DNA of 64,000 nt from Clostridia bacterium (GTDB lineage Bacteria; Bacillota; Clostridia; Christensenellales; Aristaeellaceae), in assembly GCA_017464305.1 (NCBI GenBank), contig JAFUDS010000026.1, positions 1-64,000 of the forward strand, given 5' to 3'. Positions within the stretch are counted from its first letter, which is position 1, and each line of letters opens with the position of its first letter. Of the stretch, positions 15,733 through 24,853 are shown one piece after another. The notes under the pieces were generated by a model, which ran no database searches, was not told the DNA's origin, and saw nothing but the letters and a program-made list of their open reading frames with translations. The position numbers and the translations under genes were made by a program.

Positions 15733-16479
15733 ATGAATGAAATTGAAATCAGAGAAGATGAAACCTTAGAGGATCTGCAGCTGCGAGGGTTGCGATTGAT
15801 CCAGAAAAAGAATGGATTCCGGTTCGGGATGGACAGCGTACTGCTGGCGGATTTTGCCCAGGCCAAGCCGGGTGACACGGTGGCAGATTTCGGATGCGGC
15901 ACGGGAATCCTGCCGCTGCTGATGATTGGCCGGGACAAGGGAAAACAGTATATTGGCGTGGAGATTCAGGAGGCCATGGCGGAAATGGCCCAGCGAACCA
16001 TGGCGCTGAACGGATTGTCAGATCGCGTAAAGATTATTCATGCTGACCTGGCCCAGGCGGAAGAACAGCTTCCTCCCTGCAGCGTGGAGGTGATCGTGTG
16101 TAATCCACCCTATGGCATGCCGGGCCAGGTGCTGCGGAATCAGGCGGAAACTATCGCCACCGCACGACATCAGGAACAGCATACCCTGTCCACCTTCTTC
16201 CACGCGGCGTTTCGCTTGCTGAAGGGAAAAGGACGAATCTTTCTGGTTTATCCTGCCGCCCAGATGTTCAGCCTGATGACGGAGTTAAAGAAGGAACGGC
16301 TGGAGCCAAAGCGGTTCCGATTGGTCTATCCCAACCTGCGCCAGGGGGCGAATTTGGTGCTGTTGGAAGCGGTCAAGGACGCAAAGCCCCGGCTCCATCC
16401 CATGCCCCCCCTGATCATCTATGAAGAAAATGGAATCTTGACAAAAGAACTCAAGTCCATTTATCATATGGAAGAATAA
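15733..16479 (+). CDS. TrmN6-type SAM-dependent tRNA/rRNA adenine methyltransferase
   Basis: This class I methyltransferase shows motif I (VADFGCGTGILPLLM) and the N6-adenine catalytic motif NPPYG, which is followed by the insert found in YfiC/TrmN6 proteins. Members of the family methylate A37 of tRNA1-Val in E. coli; the target here is inferred. The start is uncertain. ATG 15733 gives a normal N-terminus (MNEIEIREDETLEDL) but has a poor ribosome binding site, and the frame is open back to a TTG at 15673. It lies only 62 bases after glgA. In Bacillota this gene is often beside a GIY-YIG protein, which is absent here. Confidence 0.85.
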   Translation: MNEIEIREDETLEDLQLRGLRLIQKKNGFRFGMDSVLLADFAQAKPGDTVADFGCGTGILPLLMIGRDKGKQYIGVEIQEAMAEMAQRTMALNGLSDRVKIIHADLAQAEEQLPPCSVEVIVCNPPYGMPGQVLRNQAETIATARHQEQHTLSTFFHAAFRLLKGKGRIFLVYPAAQMFSLMTELKKERLEPKRFRLVYPNLRQGANLVLLEAVKDAKPRLHPMPPLIIYEENGILTKELKSIYHMEE

Positions 16480-16513
16480 ACCGGATTTTGTTTTTAGGGA
16501 GAGGGAGGCAGGC

Positions 16514-17737
16514 ATGGAGCAGGCGGCGGATGTCATCGTGATTGGGGGCGGAGCCTCCGGGATGGTGGCTGCCATCGCCGCCGCTCGATGCGGAGATCGG
16601 GTGCTCATGCTGGAAAAAGCGCCTGCCTTGGGGAAAAAGCTGCTGGCCACGGGAAACGGGCGATGCAACTTGATGAACAGAAATCCGGGCCGATACTATG
16701 GGGAAAAGGATTTTGCTGCCCAGGTCATGGGCGCGGATCCTGTTTCGACGCTGACAGCCTTCTGGCGCAGCCTGGGGCTCCTGATCGTTTATGACGGGGA
16801 AGGCCGAGGTTACCCCTGCACCTATCTGGCCAGCACGGTGGCGGACTGCCTGAAGGCGGAGCTTCGACGCCAGGGCGTCCAGGCCATGACCGGTCAGTGC
16901 GTCACGGAGCTTCAACCTCACTCAGGCGCCTTTCGGGCCCGAACCTCGGAAGGGACGGTGTACAGCGCCCCTCGGGTCATTCTGGCCACCGGGGGAGCCG
17001 CGCAGCCAAAGCTGGGGGGGAATCAGGATGCCTGGCCCTGGCTGGCAAGGCTGGGGCATACGCTGGTGGCTGGCAGGCCCTCCCTGACCCCGCTGCGGAC
17101 GGATCGGAGATCCATCTCTGGCCTGGCGGGGCTGCGGGTGAAGGGGGAGGTGACCCTTTTTCGCCAAGGGGAGGCCCTGGAAAAGGAACGGGGAGAAATC
17201 CTCTTCACGGAGACGGGAATCAGTGGGATCTGCGTGATGCAGCTCTCCCGATTTGCCCAGCCGGGGGATGAAATTTCTATTCGGCTGCTGGGAGGTCTAT
17301 TTGAGGAAGAATCGCAGCTGCGGGAGGAATTGATCCGGCGAAGGGATGTATATGGCGCTGAACCGCCGGAAAACCTTTGGCGGGGGATGCTGGCCCCCAA
17401 GCTGGGATACGCCGTGTGCAAGCAGGCCGGTTTAGCCCTGCGGGGGGAAGCCTGTCGGGACTTGGATGAGCAACAGCTGAATCGCCTGGCGAAGGCGGCC
17501 ATGGGATATCGGGTTCAGGTGGAGGCCTTGGAGGGCTTTGACCGGGCCCAGGTGATGGCCGGGGGTGTCCGAGGTCAGGAGTTAGATGGGCGGACCATGG
17601 TTTCCCGGCTTTGGCCGGGGCTCCACATCGCCGGGGAATTGACCAACGTGGACGGGGAATGCGGCGGGTATAACCTGATGTACGCGGCCATGAGCGGGCT
17701 AAAGGCTGGATGGAACGGGAGGATGGAAGCGGAATGA
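16514..17737 (+). CDS. HI0933/BaiN-family flavoprotein
   Basis: The 407-residue protein has an N-terminal FAD Rossmann motif (VIVIGGGASGMVAAIAAAR) followed by the family signature GKKLLATGNGRCNLMN. The C-terminal FAD-binding strand is GELTNVDGECGGYNLMYA. The family (annotated as aminoacetone oxidase-like, YhiN or BaiN) is a NAD(P)/FAD oxidoreductase; BaiN was linked to bile acid reduction in Clostridium, but general substrates are not settled. A good ribosome binding site (GGGAGAGGGAGG) precedes it. A four-base overlap couples it to the TetR gene. Confidence 0.9.
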   Translation: MEQAADVIVIGGGASGMVAAIAAARCGDRVLMLEKAPALGKKLLATGNGRCNLMNRNPGRYYGEKDFAAQVMGADPVSTLTAFWRSLGLLIVYDGEGRGYPCTYLASTVADCLKAELRRQGVQAMTGQCVTELQPHSGAFRARTSEGTVYSAPRVILATGGAAQPKLGGNQDAWPWLARLGHTLVAGRPSLTPLRTDRRSISGLAGLRVKGEVTLFRQGEALEKERGEILFTETGISGICVMQLSRFAQPGDEISIRLLGGLFEEESQLREELIRRRDVYGAEPPENLWRGMLAPKLGYAVCKQAGLALRGEACRDLDEQQLNRLAKAAMGYRVQVEALEGFDRAQVMAGGVRGQELDGRTMVSRLWPGLHIAGELTNVDGECGGYNLMYAAMSGLKAGWNGRMEAE

Positions 17738-18429
17738 TCAAGGGCGAGCTGCGGAAGAAACAGATTTTGGAAACCTCGGAGCGGCTTTTTGGCGAACGGG
17801 GATACGAAGCGACAGGGGTGCAGGACATTCTGGATGCCCTGAAGCTGAGCAAGGGCAGCTTCTATCATCACTACGAGAGCAAGGAGCAGGTGCTGCAGAC
17901 CATCTGCGAAAACCGGGCGGACGCGGCGGCGGAAAAGCTGAAGGGGCAGACCTTTGAAAACGGGCTGGCCTGGATGAATGCCCTGATCACGGGGATGATT
18001 CCCTTCCAGGGGGAAGGGATGACCTTTTTGAAGATCATTCTGCCGGTGTTCGTGCTGCCAGAAGGGAAGAGCGTCCGCCGGAGCTATCAGGAAGCCTTGA
18101 AGCGCAGCTGGCTCAATATGGCGCAGGAGGCGCTGGAACAGATGATTCAGGAGGGGGATGCCTATACCCCCTATCCCACCAAGACGGCGGAAATCGCCCT
18201 GGACCTGGTGAATAACCTTTGGGCGGAAATCAGCGAAGCCATTATCTGGAAGGAGAAAAATGACCGGCAGAAGATTTCTCCCGCGGAGCTGCTGAACCTA
18301 GTAGAGCCCTATCGCCCCGCGCTGGAAAACCTTTTCAGCGCTCCCTACGGCTCCATCGAGATTATTCAGCTGGAGGCGCTAACGAAGATGGTAAACGACA
18401 TTCACAATTGGTGGATGGTTGATCAATAA
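17734..18429 (+). CDS. TetR/AcrR-family transcription regulator
   Basis: This is a 231-residue regulator with an N-terminal TetR helix-turn-helix (ILETSERLFGERGYEATG, then LSKGSFYHHYESKEQ). The ligand-binding half is not assignable. The start ATG at 17734 overlaps the stop of the flavoprotein gene as ATGA, with GGGAGG upstream; the ATG at 17710 is less likely. Translational coupling suggests it controls the flavoprotein gene or senses its substrate, which is an inference from position. Confidence 0.9.
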   Translation: MIKGELRKKQILETSERLFGERGYEATGVQDILDALKLSKGSFYHHYESKEQVLQTICENRADAAAEKLKGQTFENGLAWMNALITGMIPFQGEGMTFLKIILPVFVLPEGKSVRRSYQEALKRSWLNMAQEALEQMIQEGDAYTPYPTKTAEIALDLVNNLWAEISEAIIWKEKNDRQKISPAELLNLVEPYRPALENLFSAPYGSIEIIQLEALTKMVNDIHNWWMVDQ

Positions 18430-18447
18430 GAAGGAGGAACTGACTCT

Positions 18448-19158
18448 ATGAATCCCAATATTCCAACCCCGCATATCAATGCCCCGGAGGGCGCCTTTGC
18501 CGACACCGTGCTGATGCCTGGCGACCCGCTGCGGTCCCAATTTATCGCGGAAAACTTCCTGGAAAACGCGGAGCTGGTGAACAATGTCCGCGGCGTACAG
18601 GGTTACACCGGTACCTATCAGGGGAAACGGGTTTCTGTCATGGCCAGCGGCATGGGCATGCCCTCCATCGGCATTTACAGCTATGAGCTGTTCAACTTCT
18701 ATGACGTGAAAAACATCATCCGCATCGGCAGCGCTGGCGCTATGAGTGAGAAGCTGAAGCTGATGGACATCGTGGCGGGCATGAGCGCCTATACGGACTC
18801 CCACTTCGGCGATCAGTTCGGCGTTCGGGGCAACCTGGCCCCCTGCTGCAGCTATGAGCTGCTGCACAAAGCGGTGGAGGCGGGGAAAAAGATCGGCCGG
18901 GAGGTTGTCTGCGGGCCCATCTATTCCTCCGATGTGTTCTACGACGAAGGGAAAAACAGCGCCGCCCTGCGGATATTAGGGGTGCTGGCGGTTGAAATGG
19001 AAAGCGCGGCCCTCTATCTGAACGCTGCCCGATGTGGGAAAAACGCGCTGTGCCTATGCACCATCTCCGACAGCATTGTGACGGGAGAGAGCATGCCCGC
19101 GGAGCAGCGGCAGATCAGCTTCCGCGAGATGATGCAAATCGCGCTGGAAATTGCATAA
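18448..19158 (+). CDS. deoD: Purine nucleoside phosphorylase DeoD
   Basis: DeoD splits purine ribo- and deoxyribonucleosides with phosphate in nucleotide salvage. This is the hexameric PNP type, with 236 residues, MPGDPLRS near the N-terminus, the phosphate loop region RIGSAGAM, and VEMESAALYLNA with the nucleoside-binding Met-Glu. AAGGAGG precedes the ATG. It lies 18 bases after the TetR gene and is closed by a strong shared terminator. Confidence 0.96.
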   Translation: MNPNIPTPHINAPEGAFADTVLMPGDPLRSQFIAENFLENAELVNNVRGVQGYTGTYQGKRVSVMASGMGMPSIGIYSYELFNFYDVKNIIRIGSAGAMSEKLKLMDIVAGMSAYTDSHFGDQFGVRGNLAPCCSYELLHKAVEAGKKIGREVVCGPIYSSDVFYDEGKNSAALRILGVLAVEMESAALYLNAARCGKNALCLCTISDSIVTGESMPAEQRQISFREMMQIALEIA

Positions 19159-19165
19159 TAAAAAA

Positions 19166-19198
19166 GAAGCCTGGAAGCGTTCAAAGCTTCCAGGCTTC
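19166..19198. terminator. Bidirectional terminator between deoD and the yigZ-like gene
   Basis: A perfect 13-bp stem, GAAGCCTGGAAGC with GCTTCCAGGCTTC, has a 7-base loop. A-rich DNA on the left and T-rich on the right allow use from both strands. Its right half overlaps the last codons of the minus-strand gene. Confidence 0.88.
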
Positions 19199-19810
19199 AA
19201 ATTTTTCCTCCTCCGGCAGGGTTTCCAGGGTTCGGCTGGAGGCCTTCATCAGCTCGGACAACACTTGCTCCGTATCCGCCACCCGGGTAAGCAGCGTAAA
19301 GGAAACGGCGGAGCCGAAGGATACCTCCTCCGCCCAAGCTGGCAGGCGATCCAGGGCGTAGCGGACGGAATCCCAGGCGCTGTAGGGCACCTCGCAGAGA
19401 TGGGAAAGGGTTCGCTCCATGCGGACGATGCCCGCCGCGTCCAATGCCACCCGACAGGCCTGGGTATACGCGCGAACCAGCCCCCCTGTGCCCAGGAGAA
19501 TGCCGCCAAAATACCGGGTCACCACCACGCAGCAGTTGACCAGGGATTCAGCGCGCACCAGGCTCAGCATGGGCATGCCAGCGGTGCCCCCAGGCTCCCC
19601 ATCATCCGAATAGCGGATGATGCCCTCATTCTGCCCAATGACATAGGCATAGCAATGGTGCCGGGCATCCCGCATGGATTCCCGGACGGATTTCAGATGG
19701 GCCAGAGCCTCCTCTTCCGAATCGCAGGGCCAGGCCTGCCCGATAAAGCGGCTGCGCTGGATGGTGATTTCATCCCGGCCAGGCCCAGCCAGGGTTATAT
19801 AGCTATCCAT
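19181..19810 (-). CDS. YigZ/IMPACT-family protein
   Basis: The 209-residue protein has the UPF0029 (IMPACT) N-terminal domain with the signature DGEPGGTAGMPML and VVVTRYFGGILLGTGGLVRAY, plus a C-terminal DUF1949 domain. YigZ relatives are linked to translation stress and peptide or ribosome interactions; the precise role is not established. The chosen start is the ATG at 19810, six bases after GGAG; the frame extends upstream without a ribosome binding site. It follows tyrS on the same strand and probably belongs to the Tyr T-box operon. Confidence 0.9.
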   Translation of the reverse strand: MDSYITLAGPGRDEITIQRSRFIGQAWPCDSEEEALAHLKSVRESMRDARHHCYAYVIGQNEGIIRYSDDGEPGGTAGMPMLSLVRAESLVNCCVVVTRYFGGILLGTGGLVRAYTQACRVALDAAGIVRMERTLSHLCEVPYSAWDSVRYALDRLPAWAEEVSFGSAVSFTLLTRVADTEQVLSELMKASSRTLETLPEEEKFEAWKL

Positions 19811-19869
19811 GATTTCTCCCGAAAAGGGCAGGGTGGAGGAAACACCCTCCACCCCGCGAAGCATATTGA

Positions 19870-21096
19870 TTATTTCAGCACGATGCGGCAATAGCCCTTT
19901 TTACCTTTTCTCAGCAGCAGGCCTTCGCCGATTTGATCCGCGGCGATCTGGGCGGCGACGTCGGTTACCTTTTTCCCCTCCAGGGAAACGGCGTTTTGCT
20001 CAATCTGTTTGCGGGCGTCGGACTGGGATTTGCACAGGCCGGAGCGCACCAGCAGGGTGGAAACCCGGCCGTCCGCTGCCAGCTCCTCCGCCGTGACCTC
20101 CAGGGAAGGGACACTGGCGGCGTCTGCGCCGCCGGCAAACAGGGCGGCGGCGGCGGCGGCGGCCTTTTCCGCCTCCTCCTCGCCATGGACCAGCTTGGTC
20201 ACCTCATAGGCCAGGACCTTCTTCGCCTCGTTGATCTCTGCCCCTTCCAGCGCGCCCAGGCGGCGCACCTCGTCCATGGGCAGGAAGGTCAGCAGCGCCA
20301 GGCACTTCTGCACATCCTGATCATCCACATTCCGCCAGTACTGGTAGAAATCGTAGGGGCTGGTCTTGACGGGATCCAGCCACAGGGCGCCGGCCTCCGT
20401 TTTACCCATCTTGCGGCCATCGTGGGTCAGCAGCAGCTGGAAGGTGCAGGCAAAAGCCTTTTCACACAGCTTGCGCCGCACCAGATCCGCGCCGCCCAGC
20501 ATGTTGGACCACTGGTCGTTGCCGCCCATCTCCAGCCGGCAGCCATAGCGCTGGAACAGCTCCAGGAAGTCATAGCTCTGCATCAGCATATAGGTGAACT
20601 CCAGGAAGGACAGGCCGTTTTCCGTGGCCATGCGGGCCTTGTAGCAATCCGCCGTCAGCATGCGGTTGACGTTGAACATGGATCCGATATCCCGCATGAA
20701 TTCGATGAAATTCAGATGACGCAGCCAGTCGCCATTGTTGACGATGATGGCCTGGTCCGGCCCGAAATCCAGAAAACGGGACATCTGCGCCTTGATGCAT
20801 TCCACGTTGTGATCGATGGTCTCCACCGTCATCATCTTCCGCATGTCCGTTTTCCCGGAGGGATCGCCAATCATAGCGGTGCCTCCGCCCATGAGGGCGA
20901 TGGGCTTATGGCCGGCCCTTTGCATATGGGCCATGGCCATGATCGGAATGTAATGGCCAATATGCAGGCTGTCGGCGGTGGGATCGAAGCCGACATAGAA
21001 GGTGGTAGGGGATTTCAGCTGCTCATACAGCTCGTCCTCAAAGGTGGTCTGGGCGATGAAGCCCCGCTCCTTTAATATATCCAGAATGTGTTCCAT
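19870..21096 (-). CDS. tyrS: Tyrosyl-tRNA synthetase
   Basis: TyrS charges tRNA-Tyr. This 408-residue class I synthetase has the HIGH motif as LHIGHY (about residue 45), the KMSKS loop as KMGKTEAG, tyrosine-pocket residues around [10 protein letters not shown], and a C-terminal S4 RNA-binding domain ([20 protein letters not shown]). Its start ATG has AGGAGG upstream. It lies 16 bases after the aminotransferase gene, downstream of a T-box leader whose specifier reads TAC (Tyr). Confidence 0.97.
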   Translation of the reverse strand: MEHILDILKERGFIAQTTFEDELYEQLKSPTTFYVGFDPTADSLHIGHYIPIMAMAHMQRAGHKPIALMGGGTAMIGDPSGKTDMRKMMTVETIDHNVECIKAQMSRFLDFGPDQAIIVNNGDWLRHLNFIEFMRDIGSMFNVNRMLTADCYKARMATENGLSFLEFTYMLMQSYDFLELFQRYGCRLEMGGNDQWSNMLGGADLVRRKLCEKAFACTFQLLLTHDGRKMGKTEAGALWLDPVKTSPYDFYQYWRNVDDQDVQKCLALLTFLPMDEVRRLGALEGAEINEAKKVLAYEVTKLVHGEEEAEKAAAAAAALFAGGADAASVPSLEVTAEELAADGRVSTLLVRSGLCKSQSDARKQIEQNAVSLEGKKVTDVAAQIAADQIGEGLLLRKGKKGYCRIVLK

Positions 21097-21112
21097 GGGA
21101 AGATACCTCCTT

Positions 21113-22288
21113 TTATTTTTGAATGAGATCCTTCAAAATCGACATGCCCTGATCGATCTGGGCCAGGGTACTGCCGGAGAAGTTTAACCGCAGGGTGTTT
21201 TCATGGCCGCCATCGGCAAAGAAATGGGTGCCGGGAACGAAGGCGACCTTTTGTTCAATGGCCTGGTTCAGCAGCTCTTTGGCGTTGAGGCCCTCCGGCA
21301 GCTCCACCCAGATAAAGAGACCGCCTTCCGGCCGGGTATAGGATACGCCGGCAGGGAAGGACGCCAGATGGGAAAGCATGGCGTCGCACTGCTGGGCATA
21401 GTCAGCGGAGATGCGGCGGATATGATCCGTCAAGAGATCCTGCCGTAGGAATTGATCCACGATGGCCTGGGAAAGATTCGCCGTGTGCACATCGGAGGAC
21501 TGTTTCCCAATCGTGCATTTCCGCAGAATCCCCGCATCCCCCGCCATGTAGCCGACCCGCAGGCCGGGGGAGATGACCTTGGAGAAGCTGCCCAGGAAGA
21601 CGACCCAGCCATTTTCGTCGAAGGACTTAATGGTGGGCAGCTCCTGGCCCCGATAGCGCAGATCCCGATAAGGGTCATCCTCCGCCACCACGACGCCATA
21701 CTGATTGGCCAGCTCCGCCACCCGCTTTCTCCGGGGCAGGGACAGCGTCCGCCCGGTGGGGTTCTGGAAGGTGGGAATGGTGTAAATCAGCTTCGGCTTC
21801 GTTTCCTGAATCAGGCGCTCCAGATGATCCGGATCCAGCCCCTCCTCATCGCTGTTTACGGGCACCAGCTCCGCCTCATAGAGCTTCATGCATTGCAGAT
21901 TGCCTAGAAAGGATGGATTCTCCACAATGATGCGGTCTCCAGGGTTGATGAGGGCCTTGCAGAGCAGATCCATGGCCTGGGTGGAGCCTGTTACCGGCAG
22001 CACCGAGGGGGGATCCAGCTGCAGATGGGATTTGACATAGGCGCGAAGGCTTTCCACAAAGGCGGGATAGCCCTCCGTGGCGCCATATTGCAAAATGGCC
22101 TTGCCATTGTCCTGCAGCACCTGCTTGGCGATGGGGGCGACGATGTCGTCCGGCAGGGCGGCCAGGGAAGGATTTCCCCCGGCGAAGGAAATCATGCCCG
22201 GCTGGGCGATGACCTTGAAGATCTCTCGAATGGCGCTGCCGGATACATGATCAAAACGGGACGCATAAGAAAGGGATGATAAATCCAT
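21113..22288 (-). CDS. PLP-dependent aminotransferase (2-aminoadipate/aromatic type, fold I)
   Basis: The 391-residue class I/II aminotransferase shows the family start [26 protein letters not shown], the GATEGYPAF block, the cofactor-binding NPTGRTLS, and the PLP lysine in [16 protein letters not shown]. It resembles the LysN/aromatic aminotransferase-like family without the GntR domain of MocR proteins. The ATG at 22288 has AAAGGAGG upstream; the longer frame to 22366 runs into the T-box terminator. Because it shares a Tyr-type T-box with tyrS, a tyrosine or phenylalanine transaminase role is likely but inferred. Confidence 0.9.
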   Translation of the reverse strand: MDLSSLSYASRFDHVSGSAIREIFKVIAQPGMISFAGGNPSLAALPDDIVAPIAKQVLQDNGKAILQYGATEGYPAFVESLRAYVKSHLQLDPPSVLPVTGSTQAMDLLCKALINPGDRIIVENPSFLGNLQCMKLYEAELVPVNSDEEGLDPDHLERLIQETKPKLIYTIPTFQNPTGRTLSLPRRKRVAELANQYGVVVAEDDPYRDLRYRGQELPTIKSFDENGWVVFLGSFSKVISPGLRVGYMAGDAGILRKCTIGKQSSDVHTANLSQAIVDQFLRQDLLTDHIRRISADYAQQCDAMLSHLASFPAGVSYTRPEGGLFIWVELPEGLNAKELLNQAIEQKVAFVPGTHFFADGGHENTLRLNFSGSTLAQIDQGMSILKDLIQK

Positions 22289-22309
22289 CCTGCTCAACCT
22301 CCTTTTGCA

Positions 22310-22560
22310 CAAAACAAAAATCCTCCTCCGCCCGGAAGGCGGGGAGGACCGCGGTACCACTTCCATTCAGCCACAGACAGCCTGAAAACAACCCTGCGGA
22401 AACAGGCACCGTGACTCTTATCAAAACGCTGTAACCGGCGCACCGGCCCGATCTTACTGGGGAGGGGAACCTCCTTTTCTGGGCGGGAGCTCAGGGGCGT
22501 ATATCCGGCACCTTCCGAACCCCTCACACCAAACGGGGCCTCTCTGGACGGGAGAAAAAC
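22310..22560 (-). promoter_or_regulatory. T-box riboswitch, probable Tyr specifier (TAC)
   Basis: On the minus strand the T-box sequence GTGGTACCGCGG (22349-22360) is followed by a terminator stem (CCTCC...GGAGG class) and TTTTTGTTTT. Stem I begins with AGAGAG near 22545 and has an apical loop with TGGTGTGA. Aligning its 3' side with the second T-box in this window at CCTGAG places the triplet TAC (22499-22501) in the specifier position. The variable T-box base is T, matching a tRNA with discriminator A. It should turn on the aminotransferase-tyrS-yigZ operon when tRNA-Tyr is uncharged. Confidence 0.85.
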
Positions 22561-22590
22561 CGGCTTCTTCCCTTCATCGCGACAGCAATG

Positions 22591-22619
22591 ATTATATTTT
22601 TTTGCCTTCGGGATGTCAA
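22591..22619 (-). promoter_or_regulatory. Consensus promoter of the Tyr T-box operon
   Basis: TTGACA (22619-22614) and TATAAT (22596-22591) on the minus strand are both perfect, with a 17-bp spacer. Confidence 0.92.
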
Positions 22620-22638
22620 GGGCATTTTTCGAAAAAGC

Positions 22639-22667
22639 TTGCTTAATAAAGGATTATCCTGTATAAT
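22639..22667 (+). promoter_or_regulatory. Promoter of asp23/gls24-fakA-recG
   Basis: TTGCTT (22639-22644) and TATAAT (22662-22667) are 17 bp apart. They lie 74 bases before the first gene and are divergent from the T-box promoter. Confidence 0.8.
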
Positions 22668-22740
22668 TCGATGGTCCTTTGGAAACAGACGGGCTCCTTG
22701 CCAGGGGGCGGAGCCGGCGGAACGGGAGGGATGATTACCA

Positions 22741-23091
22741 ATGGAATGCAAGGTTAAAAATAATGAAGGCACGATCTACATCTCTGAGGACGTCATGATG
22801 AAGGTGGTCGGCTATGCGGCGCTGGAATGCTACGGCATTGTGGCCATGTGCGGCAAGCGGGCGACGGATGGGCTGGTGGAATGGCTGGGCCGGGAAAACC
22901 TCAGCAAGGGCGTCCAGATTCGCAACGTGGGCGACATGCTGGATGTGGATCTGTTCATCATCGTGGAATACGGCGTGTCCATCGCGGAAGTGTGCAAGAC
23001 CATCGTGGATACCGTCCGTTACAAGCTGGAGGCCATGACGGGCGTGAAGGTGCGGAAGGTCAGCATCTCCGTAGAGGGGATCCGGATCTGA
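22741..23091 (+). CDS. Asp23/Gls24-family envelope stress protein
   Basis: A 116-residue protein of the Asp23/Gls24 family (YloU type), recognised from the start EGTIYISEDVMMKVVGYAALECYGIV, the central DVDLFIIVEYGVSIAEVCKTI and the end VRKVSISVEGIRI. Members associate with the cell membrane and respond to envelope stress in Bacillota. It lies directly before fakA and recG, the order seen in Bacillus (yloU-yloV-recG). GGGAGGG lies ten bases before the ATG. Confidence 0.92.
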   Translation: MECKVKNNEGTIYISEDVMMKVVGYAALECYGIVAMCGKRATDGLVEWLGRENLSKGVQIRNVGDMLDVDLFIIVEYGVSIAEVCKTIVDTVRYKLEAMTGVKVRKVSISVEGIRI

Positions 23092-23166
23092 TTTACCCAC
23101 ATCCCGGTGAGCCGGGAGGGGCAGGACGGAAGCTGAGAAAAGATTGATTGAACGGAGGGACATCCT

Positions 23167-24846
23167 TTGATACAGTTCAAGACCATTGACGGCCTGATGC
23201 TGCGCGACATGGTCATGGCCGGAACCGCGCTGCTGGAAAAGAATCGCGAGCTGGTGGACGCGCTGAACGTTTTCCCCGTGCCGGATGGCGATACGGGGAC
23301 GAATATGTCCTTGACCATGCAGAGCGCCATTCGCGAAATTAACAGCCAGGAGTTTCTGCGGGCGGACGAGGCGGCCAACGCCCTGAGCAAGGGGGCCCTG
23401 AAGGGGGCCCGGGGGAACAGCGGCGTCATTACCAGCCAGCTCTTCCGTGGCTTTGCCAAGGCGCTGAAGGGCGTAGAGAAGATTACTCCCCTGCAGTTTG
23501 CCGAGGCCCTGGGCAAGGGGGCCGAGGTGGCCTATAAAGCGGTCATGAAGCCCAAGGAAGGGACGATTTTGACCGTGGCCCGGGTGGTGGCGGAAGACGC
23601 GCTGAAGCAGGCCCAGAAGGATCCGGAGGATTATGACGCGCTGATCTCCGTGATGCTGAAAAGCGGCGAAGCCATTTTGAAAAAGACGCCGGACATGCTC
23701 CCCGCCCTGAAACAGGCGGGCGTGGTGGACTCCGGCGGCCGGGGGCTGCTGTTCATCTATCAGGGATACGCGGCGGTGCTGCGGGGGGAGGACATCTCCC
23801 AGATCACAGCCGGGGAGGAAGAATCCGCCGCCGACCAAGGGGACGACTGGCATGACCTTTCCCGGGAGCTGACCCACACCTATTGCGTCAATTTCGAAAT
23901 CACCCGTTTCCGGGAGGATTGCGACGAGCACGATCTGGACTCCTTCCGTCGCCGCTTGAACCGCATTGGTGATTGCGTTCAGGTGCAGGGGGATCTAAAG
24001 GGGGCGCAGGTTCATGCCCATACGGATAATCCGGGCAGCGCGCTGGAATACGGCGTCGAGCTGGGAGAGATCACCAATGTAAGGATCGACAACCTGGCCG
24101 AGATGAAGCGGGCGCTGGAAAAGGAAAACACGCCCGCCGAGCCGGAAGAAGCGCCGCTGGAGGAGCCTGTGGAAGCCGCGGCGCCGGAGAAGGAATACGG
24201 CATGGTAGCCATCAGCATGGGCGAAGGGTTTACCAGCTTTTTCCAGGATTTGAACGTGGACCAGATTGTGGAAGGCGGGCAGACCATGAATCCCTCCGTG
24301 GATGACATTCTGCACGCCATGAACAAGGTTAACGCGGAGCACATCTTTATCCTGCCCAACAACGGCAACATCATCTTCGCCGCCAATCAGGCCGCGAAAA
24401 TGAGCAGCCGGGATGTGCGGGTCGTGCCGACAAAGAACGTGGCCATGGGGATCGCCGCGGCCATCGCCTTCCAGGCGGACCAGACAGTGGACGAAAACAT
24501 GGCCCGCATGGGTGAGGCGGCGGAGCATGTAAAGACCGCCACCATCACCTATGCTATCCGGGACAGTGAGTATAACGGCATCGACATCAAGGAAGGGGAT
24601 ATCATCGGCCTGCATAACGGACAGATTGAGTTCTCCGGCGAAAGCATCGAAGAAGTGGCCCTGGAAACCATGAAGAACGTAGTGACGGAAGAGGACGAGC
24701 TGATCACGGTGTACTACGGCGCCGATGTGCAGGAGGCGGAGGCGGAAGCCTTGGCGGAAAAGCTGTCCGAGGAATATGGCGACTGCGACGTGGAATACCA
24801 CAGCGGCGGCCAGCCCCTGTATTATTATCTGATTTCCGTGGAATAA
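23167..24846 (+). CDS. fakA: DAK2/FakA-type fatty acid kinase family protein
   Basis: The 559-residue protein has an N-terminal DAK2 (DhaL-like) nucleotide-binding domain (NVFPVPDGDTGTNMSLTM; GARGNSGVITSQL) and a C-terminal FakA/YloV domain (FILPNNGNIIFAANQAA, then YYGADVQEAEAEALAEKL). FakA phosphorylates fatty acids delivered by FakB so that PlsX/PlsY can use them; plsY occurs at 30407. The start is TTG at 23167, six bases after GGAGGG. The long Glu/Pro/Ala linker near residue 330 separates the domains. FakB is not in the window. Confidence 0.92.
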   Translation: MIQFKTIDGLMLRDMVMAGTALLEKNRELVDALNVFPVPDGDTGTNMSLTMQSAIREINSQEFLRADEAANALSKGALKGARGNSGVITSQLFRGFAKALKGVEKITPLQFAEALGKGAEVAYKAVMKPKEGTILTVARVVAEDALKQAQKDPEDYDALISVMLKSGEAILKKTPDMLPALKQAGVVDSGGRGLLFIYQGYAAVLRGEDISQITAGEEESAADQGDDWHDLSRELTHTYCVNFEITRFREDCDEHDLDSFRRRLNRIGDCVQVQGDLKGAQVHAHTDNPGSALEYGVELGEITNVRIDNLAEMKRALEKENTPAEPEEAPLEEPVEAAAPEKEYGMVAISMGEGFTSFFQDLNVDQIVEGGQTMNPSVDDILHAMNKVNAEHIFILPNNGNIIFAANQAAKMSSRDVRVVPTKNVAMGIAAAIAFQADQTVDENMARMGEAAEHVKTATITYAIRDSEYNGIDIKEGDIIGLHNGQIEFSGESIEEVALETMKNVVTEEDELITVYYGADVQEAEAEALAEKLSEEYGDCDVEYHSGGQPLYYYLISVE

Positions 24847-24853
24847 AACGAGC

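Noticed and set aside
22735-23931. Long minus-strand frame opposite asp23/gls24 and fakA
   Set aside because: It is a shadow of two well-supported genes, with His- and Gly-rich low-information translation and no ribosome binding site.
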